A stretch of DNA of 49,405 bases from assembly GCA_900314985.1 (NCBI GenBank), contig OMXL01000020.1, positions 1 to 49,405 of the forward strand. Reading direction: 5' to 3'. The translations under genes and the position numbers were made by a program. Each line of letters opens with the position of its first letter. The first letter of the stretch is position 1. The notes beneath the pieces were generated by a model, which ran no database searches, was not told the origin of the DNA, and was given only the letters and a program-made list of their open reading frames with translations. The DNA comes from an uncultured Prevotellaceae bacterium. Its GTDB lineage: Bacteria > Bacteroidota > Bacteroidia > Bacteroidales > Bacteroidaceae. This document shows, one piece after another, positions 1 through 7,640 of this stretch.

Positions 1-106
1 CGGTCGCCGACAAAGAAAGCAAGCTTTCTTCTCGCTGCCCCTCGACTTGCATGTGTTAAGCCTGTAGCTAGCGTTCATCCTGAGCCAGGATCAAACTCTA
101 CATTGT
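1..106 (-). rRNA. 16S ribosomal RNA, 5' end (partial)
   Basis: The plus strand at 80-99 is the complement of the universal 16S start AGAGTTTGATCCTGGCTCAG, so a 16S gene begins near 106 and reads leftward out of the window. The adjoining bases (complement of GCTTAACACATGCAAGTCGA, then a GGGGCAGCGAG-type V1 stem) fit Prevotella-like 16S. Only the first 100 or so bases are present. The exact mature 5' end (about 100-106) cannot be fixed from sequence alone. Confidence 0.97.
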
Positions 107-317
107 ATATTTTTTATGCTTCGCAAAAAAATCTACAGCTTTCGTCGTCGCTCGGAAATAATCAAGCTGGGCTTGTTATTTCACTCGCTCCTAGAAACCT
201 TGTAAAATTTCTCGCATATTTTCTCTGTATGCTCAGAACGCTCATCCGGTAGTATTTATTGAAGCTTGACGGTTCATATTACCCGAAGTATTTCTACTTC
301 GCTTCTTGTACTACTAC

Positions 318-349
318 TAAAGGTACGACTTTTTCCCGAAACACCAAAA
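318..349 (-). promoter_or_regulatory. Putative rRNA operon promoter and leader
   Basis: On the minus strand, TTTTG (345-349) lies 19 bp upstream of TACCTTTA (318-325), close to the Bacteroidetes -33/-7 consensus TTTG / TAnnTTTG. It would give a leader of about 205 nt before mature 16S. Within this leader, 284-301 is a perfect 7-bp hairpin (CGAAGTA, loop TTTC, TACTTCG). The rest of 107-454 holds the OmpA terminator and no gene that I can see. Confidence 0.5.
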
Positions 350-380
350 CTTTTCTAAGAAAAATTTCAATTTTAATGCG

Positions 381-416
381 AAAAAGTTTCGGGCCTTGAT
401 GTAAGTCAAGACCCGA
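381..416 (-). terminator. Rho-independent terminator of the OmpA-type gene
   Basis: On the minus strand, about 40 nt past the stop of the OmpA-type gene, there is a hairpin with arms 412-416 plus 406-410 and 395-399 plus 389-393 (one mismatched pair at 394/411). It is followed by a T-run at 381-385. It separates the gene from the rRNA promoter just downstream. Confidence 0.7.
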
Positions 417-454
417 ATTATAGTACACCTTATTATATATTATATAAGAGAGTG

Positions 455-1291
455 TTATTTACTTTCTTCCGGAGCCTGTCCGATGAGATCCATAAACTCA
501 TCCAGCTTTGGAGTAATAATAATCTGGGTACGACGGTTACGCTGTTTGCCAACCTCAGTAGTATTAGGCTGCAAAGGATTGTACTCACCACGTCCACCAG
601 CAGTCAAGCGCTTAGGATCTACACCGTAATTATTCTGGAGAGCCTGAACCACAGACGATGCGCGCAAGCAAGAGAGATCCCAGTTGTTACGAATGTTTTC
701 ACGAGAAATGGGCACATTATCGGTATTACCCTCAATGAGCACATCGTAATCCTTATAGTCCTTGATAATCTTAGCAATCTTAGACAGTGTCTCAGCGGCA
801 CGGTCATTAATCTCGTATGAGCCACTCTTATAGAGCATATTATCAGCCAGCGAGATATAGACAACGCCCTTCAACACCTGTACATCAACCTCCTTGAGTT
901 CTTCCTTTGACAGCGAACGCGTCAGGTTGTTGGTCAGCACCATATTCAACGAGTCACTCTTCGACTTCACCTCCACCAAATGACGGATGTACTTGTTCGA
1001 CTCATTAATCTGGTCAACCAACTTCTCGATGCTCACATTGTTCTGACTGGCATTCGTCAGACTCTTGTCCAATGAACGCTGCAAAGCCTTATAAGCCTTC
1101 TCCTGCTGCTTGAGTTGTTGTTCCAAACTTGCAGCACGAGCAGTAGCAGACGCCAACTTTTCTTTCGTATCAAGATAATTGGCCTGCAACGACTTATTCT
1201 CTTGCTGGCAAGCCTCAAGGTCTTTCTTTGCCACACAACTGGTCAGCAGAAAAGCTGCTGCCAGCGAAATCATGAATACACTTTTCTTCAT
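455..1291 (-). CDS. OmpA/MotB-domain lipoprotein with coiled coil
   Basis: A 278-residue envelope protein. I chose the ATG at 1291 because it begins a lipoprotein signal (MKKSVFMIS...) ending in the lipobox LTSC with Cys19; an upstream ATG at 1330 would lie in the promoter. Residues 25-100 are Gln/Glu/Lys-rich and predicted coiled coil. The C-terminal 120 residues carry OmpA/MotB features: GNTDN, NNWDLS.LRA, AGGRGE and NRRTQI. OmpA-like domains bind peptidoglycan, so the likely role is tethering outer membrane to cell wall through a coiled-coil spacer. The gene is monocistronic, with its own promoter and terminator, and is divergent from purL. The family call is sure; the specific role is inference. 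Confidence 0.9.
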   Translation of the reverse strand: MKKSVFMISLAAAFLLTSCVAKKDLEACQQENKSLQANYLDTKEKLASATARAASLEQQLKQQEKAYKALQRSLDKSLTNASQNNVSIEKLVDQINESNKYIRHLVEVKSKSDSLNMVLTNNLTRSLSKEELKEVDVQVLKGVVYISLADNMLYKSGSYEINDRAAETLSKIAKIIKDYKDYDVLIEGNTDNVPISRENIRNNWDLSCLRASSVVQALQNNYGVDPKRLTAGGRGEYNPLQPNTTEVGKQRNRRTQIIITPKLDEFMDLIGQAPEESK

Positions 1292-1327
1292 TTGTTTATG
1301 ATTTATTAAAAATACATTTGACGGCTG

Positions 1328-1335
1328 CAAAGATA
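1328..1335 (-). promoter_or_regulatory. Promoter -7 box of the OmpA-type gene
   Basis: The minus strand reads TATCTTTG, a perfect TAnnTTTG, about 37 bp upstream of the ATG at 1291. I see no clear TTG at the -33 position. Confidence 0.6.
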
Positions 1336-1377
1336 CTAAATAATTCTTATTTCTTCTTTTTTATTTAAGATTTTTAT

Positions 1378-1385
1378 TACCTTTG
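1378..1385 (+). promoter_or_regulatory. Promoter -7 box of purL
   Basis: TACCTTTG matches TAnnTTTG and lies 34 bp upstream of the purL ATG. The -33 position has no TTG. It is back-to-back with the OmpA promoter in a gap of about 130 bp. Confidence 0.6.
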
Positions 1386-1419
1386 CACCGCAATTTAAAC
1401 ATATTAAGGTATAAAGGAT

Positions 1420-4400
1420 ATGATTCTTTTCTTCAAGACCCCCCAACAGAGCGTGATTGCCACTGAGGTAGATCACAAACTCAACGAACAAGAAGTAAAT
1501 GAACTTTGCTGGCTCTATGGGCAGGCTGAGCTGCTTGCCAACGAGACACTCGACGGTTTTTATGTCGGACCGCGCCGTGAAATGGTAACCCCTTGGTCGA
1601 CAAATGCCGTTGAGATTACTCAGAACATGGGACTCAGCGGCATTTTGCGTATAGAAGAGTATTTCCCCGCAGCCAGCAAGGATGCTGAGCACGATGAGAT
1701 GCTGCAGCGCATGTATGAAGGACTGAATCAGGACATTTTTACGATTAACATCAAACCAGAGCCCATTAAGTATGTGGATAATCTGGAGGAATATAACGAG
1801 AAGGAAGGCCTCGCTCTGAGTCCCGAGGAGATTGAATATCTGCACGGACTGGAGAAGCAGAACGGTCGCCCATTGACCGACTCTGAAATCTTCGGTTTTG
1901 CCCAGATTAACTCTGAGCACTGCCGTCACAAGATCTTCGGTGGTACTTTCATCATCGACGGCAAGGAGATGGAGAGTTCACTCTTTGCCATGATTAAGAA
2001 AACCACACAGGAGAACCCCAACAAGATTCTCTCAGCCTATAAAGATAATGTAGCTTTTGCACAGGGTCCTGTCGTTGAGCAGTTTGCTCCTAAAGACCAG
2101 AGCACCAGCGACTATTTCCAGATTAAGGACATCGAGAGTGTCATCTCGCTGAAGGCTGAAACCCACAACTTCCCCACTACCGTAGAACCTTTCAACGGTG
2201 CTGCTACAGGTACTGGTGGTGAAATCCGCGACCGTATGGGTGGTGGCGTAGGTTCATGGCCTATCGCAGGTACTGCTGTTTATATGACCGCTTATCCCCG
2301 TCTGCATGATGATAACGATGCAGCTCGCGACTGGGAAGACATTCTGCCCGTACGCCAGTGGTTGTATCAGACACCACAGCAAATTCTGACCAAAGCTTCT
2401 AATGGTGCTTCTGACTTCGGTAATAAGTTCGGCCAGCCACTGATCTGTGGTTCTGTGCTGACATTCGAGCATCAGGAGGGTCAGGAGAAATACGCTTACG
2501 ATAAGGTCATCATGCTGGCTGGCGGTGTTGGTTACGGCACCAAACGTGACTGTCTGAAGAAGGAGCCTCAGCCAGGCAACAAGGTCGTCGTTGTTGGTGG
2601 TGATAACTACCGCATCGGACTCGGTGGTGGTTCTGTATCATCTGTTGATACAGGTCGCTACAGCAACGGCATCGAGTTGAACGCTGTGCAGCGTGCCAAC
2701 CCTGAGATGCAGAAGCGTGCATATAACTTGGTTCGTGCGCTCTGTGAGGAGGATGTCAATCCTGTTGTTTCTATCCACGACCACGGATCAGCAGGTCACC
2801 TGAACTGTTTGTCAGAGCTTGTTGAAGAGTGCGGTGGCGAGATTGATATGACCAAGCTGCCTATCGGTGACAAGACTCTTTCAAGCAAGGAAATCATCGC
2901 CAATGAGAGTCAGGAGCGTATGGGCTTGCTCATCGACGAGAAGCATATCGAACATGTACGTAAGATTGCTGAGCGTGAGCGTGCTCCGCTGTATGTAGTT
3001 GGTGAGACTACTGGCGATGCCCACTTCTCATTCAAGCAGGGCGATGGTGTGAAACCTTTCGACCTTGATGTGGCTCAGATGTTTGGTCACTCTCCAAAGA
3101 CCATCATGAAAGATAATACGGTGGAGCGTCACTATCAGGATGTGACCTACACTCAGGATAAGATCAACGAATACCTTGAGCGCGTACTCCAGTTGGAGGC
3201 CGTGGCTTGTAAGGACTGGTTGACCAATAAGGTGGACCGTTCAGTGACAGGTAAGATTGCCCGCCAGCAGTGTCAGGGTGAGATTCAGTTGCCACTCAGC
3301 GACTGTGGTGTAGTAGCCCTCGACTATCGCGGCAAGAAGGGTATCGCCACCGCTCTGGGCCATGCACCTCAGGCTGGTCTGGCAGATCCTGCTGCTGGAA
3401 GTGTACTCTCAGTAGCTGAAGCACTGACCAACATCGTATGGGCTCCATTGGCCGAAGGTATGGACTCATTGAGTCTTTCTGCCAACTGGATGTGGCCTTG
3501 TCGCTCCCAGGAGGGTGAGGATGCCCGCCTCTATGCAGGTGTGAAGGCTCTGTCTGATTTCTGCTGCGACCTGCACATCAACGTTCCCACTGGTAAAGAC
3601 TCACTGTCACTCTCTCAGCAGTATCCAAATGGTGAGAAGATTATCTCTCCAGGAACCGTGATTGTATCTGCTGGTGGTGAGGTTTCTGATATTAAGAAGG
3701 TGGTAAGTCCTGTCTTGGTAAACGACAAAAACGCATCACTCTATCATATCGACTTCTCGTTCGACGAGCAGCGCCTTGGCGGTTCTGCCTTTGCTCAGAG
3801 CTTAGGTAAGGTGGGCGACGATGTGCCTACAGTTAAGAATGCTGAGTACTTCGCCGATGCCTTCATGGCTGTTCAGCAGATGATTGAGAAGGGCTGGATT
3901 ATGGCTGGTCACGACATCTCTGCTGGTGGTCTCATCACTACCCTGCTTGAGATGTGCTTCGCCAACACGAAGGGCGGTATGCACATCAACCTGCACGACA
4001 TAACCTCCCCCAACCCCTCCCAAGGAGGGGAGCCTGACGTAGTAAAGGCTCTGTTTGCAGAGAATCCTGGTGTCGTTGTTGAAATCAGCGACGAGCACAA
4101 GCAGGAGTTTGCCGACTTCATGGAAGAGCAGGGCGTAGGCTTTGCCAAGATTGGTTACTCGGTACCTGAGAGCCGCACCATCGTTGTAAAGGCTGACGAC
4201 AAGGAACTGACCTTCGACATCGACGCTCTGCGCGATGTATGGTACAAGACCTCTTATTTATTAGACCGCAAGCAGAGCTTCAACGGCAAGGCTAAGGAGC
4301 GTTTCGAGAACTACAAGAAGCAGCCTCTGGAAATGAAGTTCAACAAGGACTTCACGGGCACGCTGGCACAATATGGTATTTCTGCCGACCGTCGTCAGCC

Positions 4401-5163
4401 CTCTGGCGTCAAGGCTGCCATCATCCGTGAGAAGGGTACTAATGGTGAGCGTGAGATGGCCTACTGCCTCTACCTCGCTGGCTTCGACGTGAAGGACGTC
4501 ATGATGACCGACCTGATTTCTGGTCGCGAGACCCTCGAGGACATCAACATGATTGTGTTCTGCGGTGGTTTCTCTAACTCCGACGTATTGGGCTCTGCTA
4601 AGGGTTGGGCTGGTGCCTTCCTCTTCAACCCCAAGGCTAAGGAGGCCCTCGATAAGTTCTATGCCCGCAAGGACACCCTCTCACTGGGTATCTGTAACGG
4701 TTGTCAGCTGATGGTGGAACTCGGATTGACTGGTGCCAAGGGTGCTAAGATGCTGCACAATGACTCACACAAGTTCGAGAGTGAGTTCATCTCGCTGACC
4801 ATTCCTCAGAACAACAGTGTGATGTTCGGCTCGTTGAGTGGCAACAAGCTCGGTCTGTGGGTAGCTCACGGAGAGGGTAAGTTCTCATTGCCAGAAGCAG
4901 AGAGCGCCTACAACGTAATTGCGAAGTACAACTACGCTGGCTATCCCGCTAACCCCAACGGTTCTGACTATAACGTGGCAGGTATCTGCTCTGCCGACGG
5001 TCGTCACCTCTGCATGATGCCTCACCTGGAGCGTGCCGTATTCCCCTGGCAGAACGCCTGGTATCCTGCTGACCGCCGTCAGGACGAGGTAACACCTTGG
5101 ATTGAGGCCTTCGTGAATGCACGTAAGTGGGTGGAAGCAGCCTCCCCCGTCCCCTCCAAATAG
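1420..5163 (+). CDS. purL: Phosphoribosylformylglycinamidine synthase (single-chain type)
   Basis: A 1247-residue large-form FGAM synthase. It uses ATP and glutamine to convert FGAR to FGAM, the fourth step of de novo purine synthesis, in the cytosol. The N-terminal region is followed by two AIR-synthase-like ATP-binding halves (NSEHCRH near 170, LKAETHNFPTTVEPFNGAAT near 250, GHDISAGGL near 830). A class I glutamine amidotransferase domain closes the protein, with nucleophile Cys1092 in LGICNGCQ and PHLERAVFPW near the end. Two oddities: an extra segment TSPNPSQGGEP at about residues 861-872 is encoded by a G/C-run palindrome, and the last residues (SPVPSK) plus the stop codon lie in a second copy of it. 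Housekeeping function is secure; whether the inserts affect activity is unknown. Confidence 0.97.
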   Translation: MILFFKTPQQSVIATEVDHKLNEQEVNELCWLYGQAELLANETLDGFYVGPRREMVTPWSTNAVEITQNMGLSGILRIEEYFPAASKDAEHDEMLQRMYEGLNQDIFTINIKPEPIKYVDNLEEYNEKEGLALSPEEIEYLHGLEKQNGRPLTDSEIFGFAQINSEHCRHKIFGGTFIIDGKEMESSLFAMIKKTTQENPNKILSAYKDNVAFAQGPVVEQFAPKDQSTSDYFQIKDIESVISLKAETHNFPTTVEPFNGAATGTGGEIRDRMGGGVGSWPIAGTAVYMTAYPRLHDDNDAARDWEDILPVRQWLYQTPQQILTKASNGASDFGNKFGQPLICGSVLTFEHQEGQEKYAYDKVIMLAGGVGYGTKRDCLKKEPQPGNKVVVVGGDNYRIGLGGGSVSSVDTGRYSNGIELNAVQRANPEMQKRAYNLVRALCEEDVNPVVSIHDHGSAGHLNCLSELVEECGGEIDMTKLPIGDKTLSSKEIIANESQERMGLLIDEKHIEHVRKIAERERAPLYVVGETTGDAHFSFKQGDGVKPFDLDVAQMFGHSPKTIMKDNTVERHYQDVTYTQDKINEYLERVLQLEAVACKDWLTNKVDRSVTGKIARQQCQGEIQLPLSDCGVVALDYRGKKGIATALGHAPQAGLADPAAGSVLSVAEALTNIVWAPLAEGMDSLSLSANWMWPCRSQEGEDARLYAGVKALSDFCCDLHINVPTGKDSLSLSQQYPNGEKIISPGTVIVSAGGEVSDIKKVVSPVLVNDKNASLYHIDFSFDEQRLGGSAFAQSLGKVGDDVPTVKNAEYFADAFMAVQQMIEKGWIMAGHDISAGGLITTLLEMCFANTKGGMHINLHDITSPNPSQGGEPDVVKALFAENPGVVVEISDEHKQEFADFMEEQGVGFAKIGYSVPESRTIVVKADDKELTFDIDALRDVWYKTSYLLDRKQSFNGKAKERFENYKKQPLEMKFNKDFTGTLAQYGISADRRQPSGVKAAIIREKGTNGEREMAYCLYLAGFDVKDVMMTDLISGRETLEDINMIVFCGGFSNSDVLGSAKGWAGAFLFNPKAKEALDKFYARKDTLSLGICNGCQLMVELGLTGAKGAKMLHNDSHKFESEFISLTIPQNNSVMFGSLSGNKLGLWVAHGEGKFSLPEAESAYNVIAKYNYAGYPANPNGSDYNVAGICSADGRHLCMMPHLERAVFPWQNAWYPADRRQDEVTPWIEAFVNARKWVEAASPVPSK
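4004..4031 (+). repeat. G/C-run palindromic repeat, copy 1 (inside purL)
   Basis: Stem CCCCTCC (4014-4020) and GGAGGGG (4024-4030) with a 3-nt loop, preceded by CCTCCCCCAA. It is translated in frame as part of PurL (SPNPSQGG). It shares its layout with copies at 5141, 5216 and 45914. Confidence 0.8.
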
Positions 5164-5170
5164 AGGGGAG
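5141..5170 (+). repeat. G/C-run palindromic repeat, copy 2 (purL 3' end)
   Basis: CCTCCCCCGT precedes a stem CCCCTC (5151-5156) / GAGGGG (5163-5168). The repeat supplies the last purL codons and its TAG stop (5161-5163). Same orientation as copy 1. Confidence 0.8.
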
Positions 5171-5184
5171 AATAGACCCATAGT

Positions 5185-5760
5185 ATGAATCAACAATTAC
5201 AAAATGAATCGAAAGCCCCCCTCCCTTTGGAGGGGTTGGGGGAGGCTTTCATTACCTTCTTTAAGATTGGCATATTCACCCTTGGCGGTGGATATGCCAT
5301 GATACCTTTGATAGAGGAAGAGGTGGTCAACAAGAAGCAGTGGGTGTCGAAGGACGAGATGCTCGACCTGATAGCCATTGCCCAGAGTTGTCCAGGTGTC
5401 TTTGCTATTAACATTGCCACATTCATTGGCTATAAGCTGAACAAGACACGAGGCGCCATTGCTACCACTATTGGCACTGCCCTACCCTCATTCCTGATTA
5501 TCCTGCTCATTGCTATCTTCTTCCATCAGTTTGAAGACAACAAGATTGTTGCGGCCATGTTCAAGGGCATCCGTCCTGCCGTGGTGGCACTGATTGCCGT
5601 ACCCACCTTCAACCTGGCCAAGCGTGCGCAGTTGAACAAGTGGACACTATGGATACCCATCGTGTCGGCGCTGGCCATCTGGCTGTTAGGAGTATCACCT
5701 ATCTGGGTAATCATTCTTGCCGGTATTGGTGGCTATATTTATGGGAGGATTGCCGTATGA
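5185..5760 (+). CDS. Chromate-transporter (CHR) family protein, first half
   Basis: A 191-residue hydrophobic inner-membrane protein with the CHR-family signature FFKIGIFTLGGGYAMIPL near residues 26-43 and a conserved AIAQSCPGVFAIN segment. In the family, short single-domain proteins are encoded as adjacent pairs that work together; this gene overlaps the next (5757) by 4 bp in ATGA style. The substrate may be chromate or another anion; the sequence does not decide. The N-terminal 22 residues are unusual: APLPLEGLGEA comes from a palindromic repeat (5211-5250), and no later Met precedes the conserved FITFFKIG, so the ATG at 5185 is needed. It starts 21 bp after purL and may be cotranscribed with it. 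Confidence 0.88.
   Translation: MNQQLQNESKAPLPLEGLGEAFITFFKIGIFTLGGGYAMIPLIEEEVVNKKQWVSKDEMLDLIAIAQSCPGVFAINIATFIGYKLNKTRGAIATTIGTALPSFLIILLIAIFFHQFEDNKIVAAMFKGIRPAVVALIAVPTFNLAKRAQLNKWTLWIPIVSALAIWLLGVSPIWVIILAGIGGYIYGRIAV
5211..5250 (-). repeat. G/C-run palindromic repeat, copy 3 (chromate transporter N-terminus)
   Basis: Inverted relative to copies 1 and 2. The core is CCCCTCC..GGAGGGG with GGGGGAGG at 5238-5245. It is bracketed by an extra 7-bp inverted pair, GAAAGCC (5211-5217) and GGCTTTC (5244-5250). Positions 5226-5245 are complementary to 5141-5160 at 18 of 20 bases, so copies 2 and 3 could pair around the start codon at 5185. Confidence 0.8.
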
Positions 5761-6332
5761 TATTCCTATACCTATTTATTACATTCTTTGAGATAGGCCT
5801 GTTCGGCTTTGGTGGCGGCTACGGCATGCTGTCACTGATCCAGCATGAGACCGTCGAGCACTGGCACTGGCTGACATCCTCGCAGTTTACGGATATTGTC
5901 GCTATCTCGCAGATGACGCCAGGTCCTATTGGCATCAACTCTGCCACCTATTGCGGATATACTGCCGTCGTCAACGCCGGCTACTCTGCCCCCATGGGTA
6001 TCTTAGGTTCAGCTGTAGCTACCTTCGCACTGGTACTACCTTCGCTGATTCTGATGATACTTATCAGCAAGATGTTTATGAAGTTCATGCACCATCGTTC
6101 TGTAGAGAGCGTTTTCCAAGGACTGCGCCCTGCCGTTGTCGGACTGTTGGCTGCCGCCACCTTATTATTATGTACGGCCGACAACTTCTCGACGCCTACT
6201 ACTGACTGGTGGCAGTTCATGGTCAGCTGTCTGCTGTTCGTGGCAGCATTTATCGGCGTGATGTTTATCAAGATTAATCCTATCCGCATGATTCTTTACT
6301 GCGCGGTAGCAGGTCTGATACTATTCTACTAA
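5757..6332 (+). CDS. Chromate-transporter (CHR) family protein, second half
   Basis: A 191-residue membrane protein homologous to its upstream neighbour: FFEIGLFGFGGGYGMLSL at residues 9-26, then ISQMTPGPIGINSATY, both CHR hallmarks. I chose the ATG at 5757, which overlaps the upstream TGA; an ATG in the same frame at 5640 lies deep inside the upstream gene and precedes non-homologous residues. The two proteins likely assemble as a heterodimeric transporter. About six hydrophobic segments are visible. A terminator-like hairpin follows at 6356. Confidence 0.9.
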   Translation: MIFLYLFITFFEIGLFGFGGGYGMLSLIQHETVEHWHWLTSSQFTDIVAISQMTPGPIGINSATYCGYTAVVNAGYSAPMGILGSAVATFALVLPSLILMILISKMFMKFMHHRSVESVFQGLRPAVVGLLAAATLLLCTADNFSTPTTDWWQFMVSCLLFVAAFIGVMFIKINPIRMILYCAVAGLILFY

Positions 6333-6355
6333 CACTCCTCTTTGTTGCAAAAATC

Positions 6356-6398
6356 AATAAAAATAGAAGGAAAATGTCTTTTTTCTTCTATTTTTATT
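6356..6398 (+). terminator. Candidate terminator after the chromate transporter pair
   Basis: A perfect 14-bp inverted repeat, AATAAAAATAGAAG (6356-6369) and CTTCTATTTTTATT (6385-6398), with a 15-nt loop. It lies 24 nt past the stop. The stem is A/T-rich, so the call is moderate. Its right arm abuts the -33 element of the next promoter. Confidence 0.5.
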
Positions 6399-6427
6399 TG
6401 TTAATTAAAATTATTTTCTTATATTTG
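6398..6427 (+). promoter_or_regulatory. Promoter of the beta-barrel protein gene
   Basis: TTG at 6398-6400 (within TTTG), 19 bp, then TATATTTG at 6420-6427: a near-perfect Bacteroidetes promoter about 40 bp upstream of the ATG at 6468. Confidence 0.75.
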
Positions 6428-6467
6428 CCCTGTCAAAAACATTTTTATTCACTAAAAACAAAAAGCT

Positions 6468-7001
6468 ATGAAAAAATTCATGATGATGATGGTGATGGCA
6501 GTATGTTGCCTAACCGCAAGTGCACAAGGTAAGTATGCTATTGGAGCAGAAGCTGGTTATGCGTCTTTCCAGAACAGCTATAGCCCAACCAAGTTCGGTG
6601 CAAAGTTCCAGGTTGCTTTTGACGAGAACTGGCGTGGTGAACTTGCCGGTAACATGTTCACAAAGAAGGATGATGTAGGTCTATGGGATGCAAATATCAA
6701 TGTCCACTACGTATTTAACGTAGCAGACAAGGTCAATATCTATCCTCTTGGTGGTCTTGCCATTGTTGGTACCACTGGTGTTAAAGACCTGGAAGGCAAA
6801 AATGACAACAAGGTAATGGTAGGTTTCAATGTCGGTGCCGGTGTTGAATATTTCCTCGCTGAGAGTCTGAAACTGAATCTGGACATCAAATACAAAAATG
6901 CAAAATGTGAAGAGACATACACCTTTATGGGACAATCTACAACTATCGAGTACAAGACTAATGGTCCTATCTTCTCATTAGGTATCGCATACGTTTTCTA
7001 A
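6468..7001 (+). CDS. Small outer-membrane beta-barrel protein
   Basis: A 177-residue protein with an N-terminal signal peptide (MKKFMMMMVMAVCCLTASAQ, cleavage after about residue 20). Alternating hydrophobic strands follow, as in eight-stranded OMP_b-brl proteins: YAIGAEAGYASF, FQVAFDENW, NINVHYVF, VMVGFNVGAGVEYF, LKLNLDIKYK. It ends in a typical barrel terminus, FSLGIAYVF, with a C-terminal Phe for BAM recognition. It is probably a small porin-like or structural outer-membrane protein; no substrate can be inferred. It is monocistronic with a strong promoter and a bidirectional terminator after it. Confidence 0.85.
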   Translation: MKKFMMMMVMAVCCLTASAQGKYAIGAEAGYASFQNSYSPTKFGAKFQVAFDENWRGELAGNMFTKKDDVGLWDANINVHYVFNVADKVNIYPLGGLAIVGTTGVKDLEGKNDNKVMVGFNVGAGVEYFLAESLKLNLDIKYKNAKCEETYTFMGQSTTIEYKTNGPIFSLGIAYVF

Positions 7002-7025
7002 CATCAGAATAATACAGATACAAAA

Positions 7026-7059
7026 AAAAGATGCTCTCAACTGAATGAGAGCATCTTTT
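7026..7059. terminator. Bidirectional terminator between convergent genes
   Basis: A 10-bp GC-containing stem, GATGCTCTCA (7030-7039) and TGAGAGCATC (7046-7055), with a 6-nt loop, flanked by an A-run on the left and a T-run on the right. It serves both the beta-barrel gene and the FMN-binding gene. Confidence 0.9.
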
Positions 7060-7083
7060 CTTTTTATTCGTGCTTCCACTTTC

Positions 7084-7467
7084 TTATTTATTTTTCCAAT
7101 AGTACTCTAAGGCACGCTTGACATTTTCTTTCACTGCATTGGATGTAAACGTAGCACCAGTGACACCGTCCACCTCAAGGGTCTTGCCCTTGGTGATTTT
7201 CTGGTTCTCGTAGCTGGGCAGCATCTCTTTCTTGACGCGAGCATTGTACTTGGGTGTTTCCTGACTCTTCAGCATCACTACCTTCACAACCTTGTTTTTC
7301 TTGATATACACCTCAACAGGCGTCGGACCGATATATCCGTCTACATCCTTAGCCAGCGTTGTGGTATTGACAACGTATGTGCCATCCTTCTCCTTACGCA
7401 TGACATCGTCAGCGTAAACCTGTATAAATGCGGCCATCAACAGCACGCTCATAATCAGCTTTTTCAT
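7084..7467 (-). CDS. Exported FMN-binding-domain protein
   Basis: A 127-residue protein with a signal peptide (to about residue 19, VYA/DD) and one small FMN_bind domain. The domain shows GYIGPTPVEVYI, then KVVKVVMLKSQETP, and ends in DGVTGATFTSNAV. This last segment corresponds to the S(T)GATxT(S) motif, where a Thr receives FMN covalently in RnfG/NqrC-type proteins. It therefore probably carries covalent FMN in the periplasm and takes part in electron transfer or flavin-linked redox. The gene stands alone, so its partner is unknown. Confidence 0.82.
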   Translation of the reverse strand: MKKLIMSVLLMAAFIQVYADDVMRKEKDGTYVVNTTTLAKDVDGYIGPTPVEVYIKKNKVVKVVMLKSQETPKYNARVKKEMLPSYENQKITKGKTLEVDGVTGATFTSNAVKENVKRALEYYWKNK

Positions 7468-7490
7468 TTCCTTTATTTTTTTTACGGCTG

Positions 7491-7520
7491 CAAAGGTATA
7501 AAATTAAAACTAATAACAAA
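7491..7520 (-). promoter_or_regulatory. Promoter of the FMN-binding gene
   Basis: On the minus strand, TTTG (7517-7520), 18 bp, TACCTTTG (7491-7498). Confidence 0.7.
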
Positions 7521-7577
7521 TCATGTGTTATGAATTATTTGCAATTGATTCACATTATGTTATATATCTATAAAATA

Positions 7578-7609
7578 TTTGGCTGTTAGACAGATAATTA
7601 CTACTTTTG
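7578..7609 (+). promoter_or_regulatory. Promoter of the GH51 gene
   Basis: TTTG (7578-7581), 20 bp, TACTTTTG (7602-7609). Transcription would start near 7616, which rules out an ATG at 7614 and supports the start at 7641. Confidence 0.7.
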
Positions 7610-7640
7610 TGTATTGCTTACACTTAAAACGACTTATTAT

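Noticed and set aside
5185-6332. Frameshift splitting one chromate transporter
   Set aside because: Each half has its own full CHR signature and the halves overlap by ATGA; paired short CHR genes are normal.
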